Part shown: one piece after another, positions 1-12,500 of the stretch
Position numbering within the stretch: the first letter of the stretch is position 1
Layout of the letters: each line of letters opens with the position of its first letter
The notes under the pieces: model-generated
Database searches by the model: none
Told to the model about the DNA's origin: nothing
The model's input: the letters and a program-made list of their open reading frames with translations, nothing else
Program-made: the position numbers and the translations under genes
DNA from: Erigeron canadensis
Lineage: Eukaryota > Streptophyta > Magnoliopsida > Asterales > Asteraceae
Direction: 5' to 3'
DNA length: 64,000 bases
Assembly (NCBI RefSeq): GCF_010389155.1
Contig: NC_057769.1
Span: 35,573,548 to 35,637,547 of the forward strand

Positions 1-548
1 GAAACCCACTTTTTAAAATACCTCTTTTATAACTCAACTTCCACAAGGGACTCTTAATCCTGATGGAAAACCCCATTGAGTAATTTACGATTGGGTCATC
101 AACCCCATGGGTTTTTTAATTAAGATTTATAAGCAACTATGATCTATGTTTTCCATATGAAAACATAATATTTTCTAAGATCATTTCATACAAGCTTCAT
201 AATAATATGACAAACCAAATATGACCTTAGACAAAATAATCGGAAGGTGAACAAATCAAATTATAAGCTACTTTCAAGGTGAACAGGTGAAATCTACTAA
301 TTATTAGTTTCAAAAGTTAATTCTACTATGTATAAATCATATAGTTGGATCATTATATTCTTTCATAGATATTAAACTGGTAACCAAATCTTCTTTCAAG
401 TCATGTAATTTTACACACAAATACCACAAGTTTTACAGAACTAAAATTACAATTACCCAACTCAAGAAAAGAAAAGTACAAGTTTGAGAACATTCTGAGA
501 AAGTACATAACACTCCTATGACCGTAATACTTATTGAACTTAACTCGT
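1..548. other. Intergenic flank downstream of TK1
   Basis: No gene is seen. Positions of about 110-430 are closely similar to 42900-43250: shared stretches include a run around 'aaacataatattttctaag' and another around 'ttggatcattatattctttc'. This is therefore the 3' flank of the kinase unit, present a second time in the window without its kinase. Confidence 0.6.
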
Positions 549-563
549 TTATGCTCCATCTTC
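549..563 (-). CDS. TK1 exon 5: short terminal exon
   Basis: After the acceptor TACACAG the frame reads E-D-G-A-stop. The same acceptor context in TK4 and TK5 precedes E-D-(T/A)-N-I-G-A-E-T-S-stop, so TK1 has a shorter tail. Support is the conserved context in three copies; a cDNA read would settle it. Confidence 0.55.
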   Translation of the reverse strand, partial: EDGA

Positions 564-3500
564 CTGTGTATAAATCAATTAGTTATTAAGAGTACAGAAA
601 TATAAAAAGTGTGAATCTATCATGATTTTGAAACGTGACCTTTTTCTAATTGTAAAATATATATACATTTATGGGAAAAGTGAATATAAGGTTGTCCGGC
701 ATGTAAGCTTAGGTATGGAACCTCTCACATACAATTTTTTTTAATATTTTAATAAAGTACTATATGTTATCATAAAACTAGGTTTGATATTTCCAATATA
801 AATTTCTATAAAAACCTGTTAGTCTAATATTTTTTTAGCTCCTAAGTAATTTTTTTGTTTGGTTAAATAAAAAGGAAAAGGAACTGTTCACTACCTTCCG
901 CAAGTTTTGGGCCTCATACCCCGACGGTATATTAGAGAGGTTAAGGTGTAGACAACCTTATCTCTACTATATAGAGATGTTGCTTCTAAGTTCTACCTAA
1001 GTGGTAGTAAAGGACCTCATGCCCTTAAATGTTCTGATTTATTATTTGTAATAATAATTATTGAACAAAGCATTTAAAGGAAGCTAACTTACTTGAAATT
1101 CTAACGCCTTCTTAAGTTCTGTTAAAATTTGTTTCGCTCTTGGTCTTTTTTCTCTATTGCCATCTAAACATTGGATGGCAATGTTTTGAAATGTTGTTAA
1201 CGACTTTTGCATGATTTCTTTCTTTAGAGCTTCAAATAAAACCTCGTTTTGTTTTCCTTCTTCAAATTTGTGCTTAACGAAATCGGGCAGATATTGACCC
1301 TCATATTTGCGGATTTCAAACGTAGATCTCCCACACAAGATCTCAAATAAAACCACACCAAACGAATAAATGTCGGATTCTATGGTTAAGAAACCTGATT
1401 TCTTGTACAACGGGTCGCAGTAGCCTGGTGTGCCGCAAGCATGATCGATGACATAGTCTGCTTCCTTATTTACCGTACTTATGATAGAAAGCCCAAAATC
1501 ACCAATTTTTGCCTTCCAATCTTCAAACAATAAAATGTTAGCAGCTTTGATGTCCCTATGTATCACAACCTCTTTTCCATGAACGCCTCCATGAAGGAAA
1601 TCCAACCCGGTTGCAAAATCAATGCATATCATAAGGCGATTCCTCCACGTAAGACTAGCATGATTCAAATATTTATCAAGGCTTCCCTTACATGCATGTT
1701 GATAAACAATGATTTTTTCATTAGTTTCGTCACTATAGCCTACAAGACCAATGACATTCTCATGCTTAAACTCATAGAGTATTTGTAACTCATTGTAATA
1801 TTGTTGCTCCCCTTGACCATGACTTGTATCTAACCGTTTGGCGACAATAGTATAATTCCCATAAACATGTTTATGTGCAACTTTGCCTTTGTATACCCTC
1901 CCAAAACCTCCTTCTCCAATGTTGTTGAGAGGACTGAAATCATGCGTGGCCAATTTTATTTCCTCGAGTGACATTCGGAAGATATCCTTATTGTTTTCCT
2001 GTGCACATTGAGAAAGTGATAATTATATTATGCATAGAGGAAGTTATATAACTGATTCAAACTAATGATCGACTTACTTGAAATGATAATGATTTCTCAA
2101 GTTCTTTGACGACGACTTTCATCGTCGGACGCTCGTTTTGTGTTTCTGCTACACACCGATATGCAATCTCAAAAAATGCTTCCAACGAATCTTTGTTAGG
2201 TCCTTTATTTAGAGAAAACTTGTGTTCTCCATTTTCTGCCATGAGTACAGAAGCTATCTTTTTCTTTATTATTCCTGTTTCGAACCATCGTCGTACGACC
2301 TGGGACAACAGTTCATGCCCTTGACCCCTGTTGATGTTAGTTAAACCAACGGCAGACCTCCCGCACAAAATTTCAAACATAACTGCTCCGAAACTATATA
2401 CATCTGACTCTTTTTTCAGCTTGCCAGTCTTAGCATATTCAGGATCCATATAAGGATCGAAGCAAGGATATGTATTCTTGAAATCCACTTTCCCGTTGCC
2501 AATTTGATTCGGAGGCAGGAACCATGGTTTTTGAAATAATCCAGTAATCTTTACCCCCTCATTTTCGTCTACATAAATGTTGCGACTACAAATGGCACGG
2601 TGTATTACCATCTTTTGGTCCTCCATCTCATTATGAATGTAATTCAATCCGTGTGCAATCTCAAGGCATATTTTCAAACGTTTTTCCCACGCACCAAGTG
2701 TTCGCAAATGGTTGTAAAGGAGTACACCACCGAAGAACTCAAAAACAAGTATTATATCAGGACCTTCATCACAAAATCCAAGCAGAGATTCTATGTTGCG
2801 ATGTTTACAACTGCTAAGATTTTCAATTTCATTTTCTATATTGAACATATGTTCCGTAGTATCAAACTTTTTGATATTTGCAGTGTAACATCTTTTCGGT
2901 ATTTTACCTTTATTCATCTCTTCTGCGGACAACATATTTTCTCTATCAAAACATTCGAGTTTAGCTACATATTCATTCGCCCACGAACTTGAATTAAATA
3001 AATATTCGTCTGAGAAGTTCTCGGTAGCCGAAAGTATGTCTGTGAGGGGAATTCTCAAGTGTCCGAAGCCTTTTACCTAAGTAGGAGAAAGAGTATTGCA
3101 TAGGAGTAGAATGAGAATCTGATCACTCGAATAAAAATCATTTTTGTTAATTCATCAACCACCATAAAAAGATTAATTACACATGGTAACAGCTAGATAT
3201 AGGGGTAAAATTGTTCAAGTCTATTAACTAAGTACAAAACACTTTAAATCACATTTGATGGTGTATCCAGATCGCTAGGTAACAGCTAGCTAATTTATTT
3301 GAAATTTATTAATTAACTTATAATCACTTACAAAACATTTTGGGATTTATTTTTGTGAAGGCTATTTTTTAATTAGGATGGATTTGTAGTACAAGGGTGT
3401 GCTAAATTAAATAAAACAATTTCTTCAAGCCAGTATAAGTGGAAACGATACTTTCAGGCTTTGGCAAAAGACTAGAAAACCGGATTTAATTTGACACTTC

Positions 3501-6500
3501 TTGTCTAGTGGTAGAAATACATTTGAGAAATGATGAAGTTGTTTTGACTTTGAGAGTTTAATTAAACGAAAGGATGATCCCTATTGTTTCTCAGGCATGA
3601 CATTGGCAACGCAAAGCTATCTTTGCGTTTGATCATGTTATCATGATCCAGTTCATGTATAGTAGCAATATTCCTCAAGTCAATATCACGAGCTAAAGAT
3701 TCATTCTATTACACATTGCGAAAAATTTACGTTTTATTGTAATCCAACTAACAAGATGTAGTTAAATTAAACATAATGATAAGATAAACTCTTAACACTT
3801 GTACATTTTGGGTATAACATATAAAAAGAGTGAATTTATGTCCGCTGAGTCCAATCACCATTACTGTTAAAAAAAAAAAAAAAACCCCATATATATGAGG
3901 CTCGCAAGGTTCAAACCCTCGCTCAAAAGCTTCGTGTGGTAGACGTACATAAAAGAATGGAGGCAATACTAATTGATATATGATCAATTGGTTTAGAACG
4001 TCAACATAATGATAAATGCATGTAAATATATTATCAACTTCGTAGCATAATTTATATCACTCTAAATCTCTCTCTCTTACAAAATTATTTGGCGATTGGC
4101 ATGTTACCAACTTTAAACATTCAACTCACGTGTATGGCACGAGTATATTTCTACTAGATTAAATATAACACATGCTAATCAAAGATGCATCAAACGCCAC
4201 GCAAAGAATACTTTAATCATGTTTTAATTGTATTGATGAATTGATGATTGCAAAATGTTTATGTAAAAATTGTAAAAGAACATTATATACTTTCTACATA
4301 AAAAAAATATTAGCGAACTCGAATGCATGTAGAACTAGATAAACTGTATTAAACTAAAATACTATATATGTAACCTAGTTATACTTGGTATCTAAAACAA
4401 GAAAATTGTAGTACCGAGACTAGGGTTCTCCTATTATCCTAAAGAAGAAAATTGGTTAGGAGGGTACAATCATTATCACTAACATCATTATTAATAAAGA
4501 AAGATTGTTTCTAGAAGAAAAAATCTGATGTGTCATGTTATAATTCTTCTCTACATTTTATATAATAAAGATGATGTCATGTTACAAAAATATATTTATT
4601 TTAATTTAGCATATTCTTTTTTTAGTCTATCATAGTTCAAAATTTTCATTTAAGTCTTAATGAAATATTAATAAACTTAAATTAATGATATTTTTAATAT
4701 CTATTTCCAAGTAAAAGTTTATTTTGGAGTTGATGTGTCGTATTTCATACAATTTCCCACGTGATTTTAGTACCGTTTATTCGTAGTTTTTATAGTTTTA
4801 TATCTAACTTTCGATGCTTTGAGGTAGTGTTGAGTGTTTTCAGGTTAAAGAATGATTATACGGGTAAATTGGTTGATTTCGATGATCCATGGAAGAAACG
4901 GGAGAAAGGTTTGGTTGGAATCAAGTGAAAGACAAAGACAACGAAATCTGAAGCTTGTAACACCCATTAGCCAAGTAATGGATGTTAGGAGTGTCTTTTC
5001 TGTAATGCACTGTAACTGCCATTAGTTAACGGGCGTTACACAGAAGGACTGACGGTGCAACAAAATTCTGACGGCCGTTAGAAAAAGGACCAAAAGTGTA
5101 CAGAATTCCAAGATTGACCCGTGTAACGGCCGTTATACTTCTAACGGCCGTTAGTCTCTAAAATCCTATATATAAGATCTTTAATTGCTTATGGTCGGGA
5201 TTATTCACCTTTTTAGTAACCGGAAACCCTAGAAACACCAAAAACGAATTGGAGGCTTTTGGAGGTCGAATTCTAATCATCCATCATTCAATATTATCAA
5301 TATTTGTTTAACGATTCATTATTGATTTCCGAATTCATCAAGTTTGTCGGTACAATATGATTTCCTTTAATATTGTGTGTTTTTAGTTATCATGAGTGGC
5401 TAATCGCTTCATCATCCATCTTGATGGAGTGGGACAATATGTAGGATTGCACTATTTTATTAATTCAAAGTTGATTTCAATTATCTTTGTATCAAGATCT
5501 TGATGATTTAATTCCTTATTAATAATTATTTTGATATTGATGACATATGTGTTCTTCGTTAGTGGTACTAGTTGAATATGTATGTGATTTTCAATTAATT
5601 GTTTGTCTATAAACAATTACCGCTAGTTTATCGTATGATAGTGAATGTCATTTTAATAAAATGAGTTATTTTGTCAACGTGTTGTGTAATGGCTGGTGGT
5701 ACCACGTTATCTTCACATAGGTACAATTGTTAATTTGATAATAAAATAAATTAGTTGGTTAGGGAAATTGTTTTAAGCATTGTGGTACGGCTTTTACAAA
5801 GGAACTGATTAATTAGGTGATTTAAATGATTTTACAAACGTTGGTGATATCAATTTGCGTCTTTGTTTTGTCACGGTTATCTTTATCAACTTGACTGAAT
5901 TTGATCTTCATTTATATGTTCAATCCGAATATGTTGTTGAGCGAGATCAAGATGGATGACTTTTAAATCTCTTTTGTCAAAAAATCAATTTTCTATTGTT
6001 TGAGGACGATCCCTGCCCCAGTCATACCGAATTTCATTTTGATTAATCCTTCGGGATTACTAATTATTTTCTAACTTTTGCAATGTGACAACTCGACCAT
6101 AAAAACCCCCTCTTTTCTGAATGACTTTATTTTAACAATTTCTTACAAAGTCCTTGTGTTCGACCTCGGATTTACCAAGTAAACTATATTGCATACGATC
6201 GGGTACACTGCCCGCAAGTGAGTAGTAGACAGTAGCTAGGTAGTTCGTGTTATAAATTTCAAGACTCGAAATTACACATCAGGTGTAAAAATACATAACT
6301 ACATAGGTATAGCTCCGTTGGTGTTTCGAGTTTATGGTTATAGATATGTGAATTGTGTTTCGTTTTTATAGGTTGTAGGTTATAGTATTTTCATCAACCG
6401 GTGATGCTAATAAAATTATTTTACTTTCAGTCTTATTAATATTATCGAATTCAATGTTTGGTAATGTTAAGATTAAGGTTTGCCTTCTATAACAATTTTT

Positions 6501-9500
6501 ATTTTGTATATATAACGAAAAAAATTTGCAATGACCCTGATTGAATCCGGGTTGATTAGCTGGTATTGTTATTAGAGTACGATTACGCTAGGATGTAAAT
6601 CGAAAATCGCTTTGTCAAAAATAAGAGTGGTTCTCGGTTATCTTTTTGTTCTTAATATATTTTCTTAAAATATTTCTATTAGCTTTTAAGTTTTTGTTGG
6701 ATTTGTTCCAACACTATATATTTGTTGAGATGCATGTATATCTAGATGGTTTATTCAATTCGAGCAACACATGAATATTGTAAAAAAAAAAAAAGTAAAT
6801 GACTAGGAACCTTTTAGTTCTATAGAAAAACTTTTGTTTTTAATTTAGCGACTCTGCAACGCTGTCTGACAGTGAAATTCCAGAAACTTTGGCTTGTTGA
6901 AAATGCTTTTGCAGGAATTCAAACATGGGTGGTGTTCCCACCAAGTCGCCTTTTAAAGGCGCGTTGGCGGCCACTAGGCTGTAACCCATGGTTACATGAG
7001 TATTCTATATTATTCACGTTTGTGTAAATCTATGTCTATACTATATTATAAAGGTTTTAGCTAAAATAAAACAAGTATTAAAGTAAAACAATATGTTTTT
7101 CTTCACTAGAAATCACTGTGCATCATGAAAATCATCGTGCGTCAATATATATATGTGTGTGTGTGTGAATCTTCGTGCATCAATTTTATCATGATCTAAG
7201 AGTCAAGATATTGTCTTATTTGTTTTACTTTAATATTTGTTTTGCAATAACTAACCCCATATTATAAATCAAATAGCATTTTTAAACTTCAACATTCAAC
7301 AATCTAAATCTAGATCTATGCTAAATTATAAAGCAAATAACATCTTTAAATTTCAACATTCAACATATAACAATTTATCAAAACAACATTGTATTAATAA
7401 TCTACATTACTCGACGCTACCGCCTCCACCACCACCAATCGCCGTCGCAGTCGCCACCACCATCACCCGTCACTGCCGCCACCACCTCCACCGCCGCCTC
7501 TACCGCGGCACGCCACCACCACCCATCATCGTCCGTCGCATCGCGCATGTTTCGTTTTAGTATATTTAGTGGAAATAAACTTCCTAATAAAAGCACCTAT
7601 CTACTAATAAACTAAAATGTGATGGCAGTTTTTTGGTGAATTTGGATTTAAAATGTAAGTTAATTGAGATTTCTCGACGAAGAAACATGGTGGTCGGAGA
7701 TATGATGATATAGGTTTTATTCTTCGTGGATGGTTGTGGATTGAATTAACTATGTATTATTGGGTTGAATTTATTTGTGCATATCTTTTTATTCATTTCA
7801 ACCCCCTAAATATTTTATCTTTTAACTTTTGTCCTACGTCAACGTTTTCATTTTCATTTTTGTTTCTAAACTTGTCAAGATTTGCACTTTTCGTTCCTAA
7901 AGTGAAAAAATAGCCAACAACAAGAATAAAAGAAAGCAAGAGCTCAAATATATTATTATTGTTCTGTTTTGTAAAGTTGGTCGAGGGAAAGCCCAACTTG
8001 GGTATTACGTATGGAAAGTTAGACATCATCCAACATCTATAAATATGTTATCACAATTAATATGGACGAGCTTGGTACCCGCGCAATGCGGCGGCGATGA
8101 TGGTGATGCGATGATGGTGATGGTGGTGGCATCGTCAAATGGTGTAGGGGATTGATGTAGATGTGTTTAATTTAAAAGGGCTAGTAGAGATATTTTATAA
8201 TATAAGGGATTGGAAAAAATGCGTGCTATTTTTTTTCTGGGGAGGAGACTCCAAGGATTCCAAGATTCATTGGGTTAAATGCGATTTGGTTCTTACAAGT
8301 AAAGAAAAAGGGGGTCTGGACCTTGGGAGCCTTAGCTCGTTCAACATGGCTCTTCTTTATAAATGAAAATGGAGATTCTCTCCGGGCCTCATGCCTTACG
8401 GGTGAAAGTTTTATCAAAGCTTTACCCAGAATCATCTTCCACTTGCATATCTAGAAGGGATGTCAAGAGTCGTGTATCAGGTGCTTGGCATGCTATATTG
8501 AAACTTGACCATGACTTACACATTTCAGGTTCAATTCCGGTGACTACAATTAAAAGAAAAATAGGTAATCGGATGGATACGTTATTTTGGCATGATATTT
8601 GGTTGAACGACTATCCCCTCACAATTCAACATCTTCGTCTTTATGCACTAAAAAAACAAAAGAATATCAAGTTAGGCAAAACTTGGAACGGTTTAGTTGC
8701 ACATTGGAGATGGCGTCGAAATATAAGGGGAGGTATTGAAGAATTGCAAATGAACCACCTTTCTGATCTCATTAGGCAGGTGACAATTACGACTACTTCA
8801 GATGAATGGAGGTAGTATCTTGACGGTATATTTGAGTTCTCTGTTAAGGGGTTGGGATCTCATATTGATCAGGTGTCTTTACCTTCCGATTATTTGGCTA
8901 CTTGCTGGAATAATACTGTACCAAGGAAAATTAATATTGATGCATGGAGGGTGATTAAAGATCGTATTCCTCCTCGGTTTAATCTTTGGTTTAGGGGGGT
9001 ACACCATAACTCGTTGGTTTGTCCTAGCTGCGGGAATGGCATTGAAACAACATTCCATACTGTTTCGGATTGTTATTTTGCTAAGAAGGTGTGGAGCTCT
9101 ATTTCTAAGTGGCTTGACATGGACCTTCCTTTTCATTTTGATCCTGTCGACTTTCGTCATTTTGTGGAAAACATGAATAAGACAAAGATGGTTAAGGATA
9201 TTGTGCTAACCATCACCTTTACCATTTGGTGGGAGCTTTGAAAGTTTAGAAATGATGGTATTTTTAATCCGTCTAAGAAAAGGGATTTTGTGCTCGTTAA
9301 TGCCATCATCAACTTCTCTTACTTGTGGTTTCGATATAGACAAGCAAAGACTAGCATTAGTTGGGACGAGTGGATTAAAAATCCAACTCTAATCTTATAG
9401 TTTTCTTGATTGCTCGTGCTATTTTGTTTGTCGAGTTTCAATTTTGCTAGTTGATTCTCATTAGCCATTAGTTTCCAGGTTATTGTTTGGGATCGTATCA

Positions 9501-12500
9501 ATTAGATTTATTCTCTTGTATCTTGGTCTCTAGTATCTTGCTAATTGGTCGTGTTCTATTTAATATATATACCTTTTGTGGTTCAAAAAAAAAAAAATAA
9601 TGGTGTAATTTAATATTAAAGGTTTGCGGTGATTTAATTCATTAAGGGTAGTTTGGTCAATTTACATGTGCCATTTTTTCTAAACTTTCAACATGAGGCT
9701 ATAATTTTTTATATAGTAGTATAGATGGACACTTAATTCGTACGAAGGGAATTTTCGGGAGGAGGTGGCAGGTGCAGCAAGTGGAGCCGCCGCTTGGTTA
9801 CAAGAAGAGATTTCCTCAAGTTACCGTCAAGTTGGGAAATCTTGACCCTTGATTTAAAATCAATAGTTAAGATTATAAGATTGTCATTTAATCAAGAGTT
9901 AAGATTAAAAGATTGCCCTTTAAACTTAACCCTTGATTTAAATCAAGGTTCAAAATTTCTCTAACTTGACCCCTTAAGTTATTTCTAACTTGAAGGGATC
10001 TCCACCCCTTGGTTATGAGGTAAAGAAAAGAGGGAATTGAGAAAAGAGACAGAAGAGTTCAACTTTTGTTTTCGGAGAGCAGCATTGAAGGCCCCACTTG
10101 GGATTTTTTTGATTTCTCATTCGGTCTAAAACATCCATTGTTCGAATTCTTCTTTCTTTTACTTTTTGTATATCGCTTAAACAATGAAACTTTTCACATC
10201 AGTTTTAGTTTTTGTTAATGTAGTTACAAGTAGCTAATTGTCTTTACATCCACATGGATGACGTGAGCACGTCATAAAGTTGTCACTTTGTAATAATTGA
10301 TTGTTGAATGCGGTTTTTACGTTTAGTCGAAGATTCATGTTTGTCTAAGTTTATATATTGTTTTGATTTCTTATGTGAATTAGTTGGTAGATAATTATAG
10401 AAGTTCGAGAGAAATCTATAAGATTGCTAATTAGTTTATGAAAGAACTAATCGGTCTTTAACTAATTCAAAGTCATTACAGTTCGAGGTAATTTGTTTTG
10501 TGAAACAAACTCTTTGCAAATTTTTAGATTGCTTTTAAAATGGAAATGTCAAACTTATCGTATATACTTTTCTATGATGTATGGTGGTATGGAAAATTTT
10601 TTTAGAACAATGGACAGTTTAGTCTTGAGGCAGTCAAAACAACCCAAAACTTATAAATAGCCCGTTACTTTAATTTGCACGCATAAACATGCATTTCTTT
10701 TTAATATATATACTATAATATAAATTTACAATTAATTAATTATACTTTTGAAAGGTATATATATGACAATTGAAATCTTGAAATTTTAAGAAGCATCTTG
10801 TCTCTCTATATAACTAAGAGAGTATAATTTTTTGATTAGTAGGCAATTATGAAATAATGTCATGTAGAATTTTTTCTAATGTGTCATATCTACATTAATT
10901 TCCTACTTTTAAGCATTCTTTTAAAAATTAAGTCGCCTAACAAAATAACATGTCGGCTAACAAGTCATATTTATATGAAATTAAATAATTCAAATCTAGA
11001 GTTTTAATGAAATTATCATGCGTAATACAAATCTAGAGTTATCGTAAAAGTTGTATTTTATAAATAAAAATTTTGATTTGACATTCATATAAACTTAAAT
11101 CTAAATATATTTGAATATATCTGTATACTTCATTTTATAAATCAAAAATTTCAATCTTATTAAACATTTATATAAATAAATCATTATATATATATATATA
11201 TACATTGATGTTTAATTTGACTTTATAATAATATAATATTTTTATTATAGATTATCATTTATAATTTTTATTTTTTTAAAGTCACATTAGAATTAAGGCA
11301 ATCTTATGTTTTTTTCATTTCTCATAAACAACTGGAAATCAAAGCTTCTCCTTTGCATAAGTTAATAAATACATGTTGTATTAGTCATGTTTTAACATAT
11401 TTGACATTTCTCGATATAACTAATAGATGATATTTTTAAGCTTAGTCAACATTATTAGTTGATTGTCGCATGAGATTTTAGTTTAGTTGTTCAATTTATC
11501 CTAAATTTTAGTTGTTTATTCAAATTATTTATTATTATTATTATTATTTTTATTATTATTCAAATAGTGATTTAGTCAAATTAGTCAAAAAGTCAACATT
11601 TTGATCACGATAATAATTCATTGGTTTTACCATATCCCTCTAAGTTGTTAAATACATGGTGGTCTAACAAAACATTACATTTACATATGCTATTGGATAC
11701 ATCAAAAAATAATGATAATAAAATAATAAGAACTAATTTGTTTAAGCTTTATGCATTTAAATTAGTTATGTTTATGTTTATCTATTAATAACTACATTTT
11801 ATATAAAATGATTACTATTTTAATACGTAACTATATATATGTATCCATCATCATGGATGATATACAATAATATATTGTTATGTCACCTTTCAAATTTGAT
11901 GGATACATTTTTTTTATATGATTATATAATGTGAATTATAACTAATTGTCTTACTATGCAACGTATGAGTTTAGTCTAGTAAATAATAAAACAAGTCAAA
12001 TGCAGTACCTTCAAGGGTTTGGGTGACTCATGTCCAACCGCGTCTCCTCCTAACTCCTCCTTTAATGGTTTGTCTAAGGAGTCATGGGACTCGTCATCGT
12101 TGTCGTCGTTGTCATCATCATCATCAAATCTTTTTTCACCGTCATCATCAAGTTTTTTATCATAATCATTATCACCGTCGTCATCACCATAATAATCATC
12201 AAGTATATCTTTATAATAAGGATCGTCATAATCCTGCATTAATTAAGTTAAATTGAAGAAATACTGAAATTGTTTTGAGTTTTTGTTATTTTTACTAGTC
12301 CTAATACCCGTACGATGTACGGTACATATATAGCTTGTATCATAAAGGAATTCGAATATGTATCATATATACATGATTTTTGAGTATGAAATAAACTTAC
12401 TATAAGTAATAGCAATTGAAGAATTGAGAAAGAAATGTAAACAGTTTATTAATAAGTCAAGAGTTAGAGTTTAATTCTAAGTCTAATAAAGAAATTGAAT

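Noticed and set aside
1558..1788. Plus-strand frame of 76 codons antisense to TK1 exon 4, also seen at 25981-26211 and 63004-63234
   Set aside because: It recurs only because the kinase sequence on the other strand is conserved; no start context, splice sites or domain.
3748..3987. Minus-strand 79-codon frame
   Set aside because: Poly-Phe run from an A-tract and no recognisable domain; possibly part of a decayed repeat.
7318..7560. Proline-rich 80-residue frame
   Set aside because: Produced by CCGCCACC repeats within a Helitron-like element; no supporting signals.
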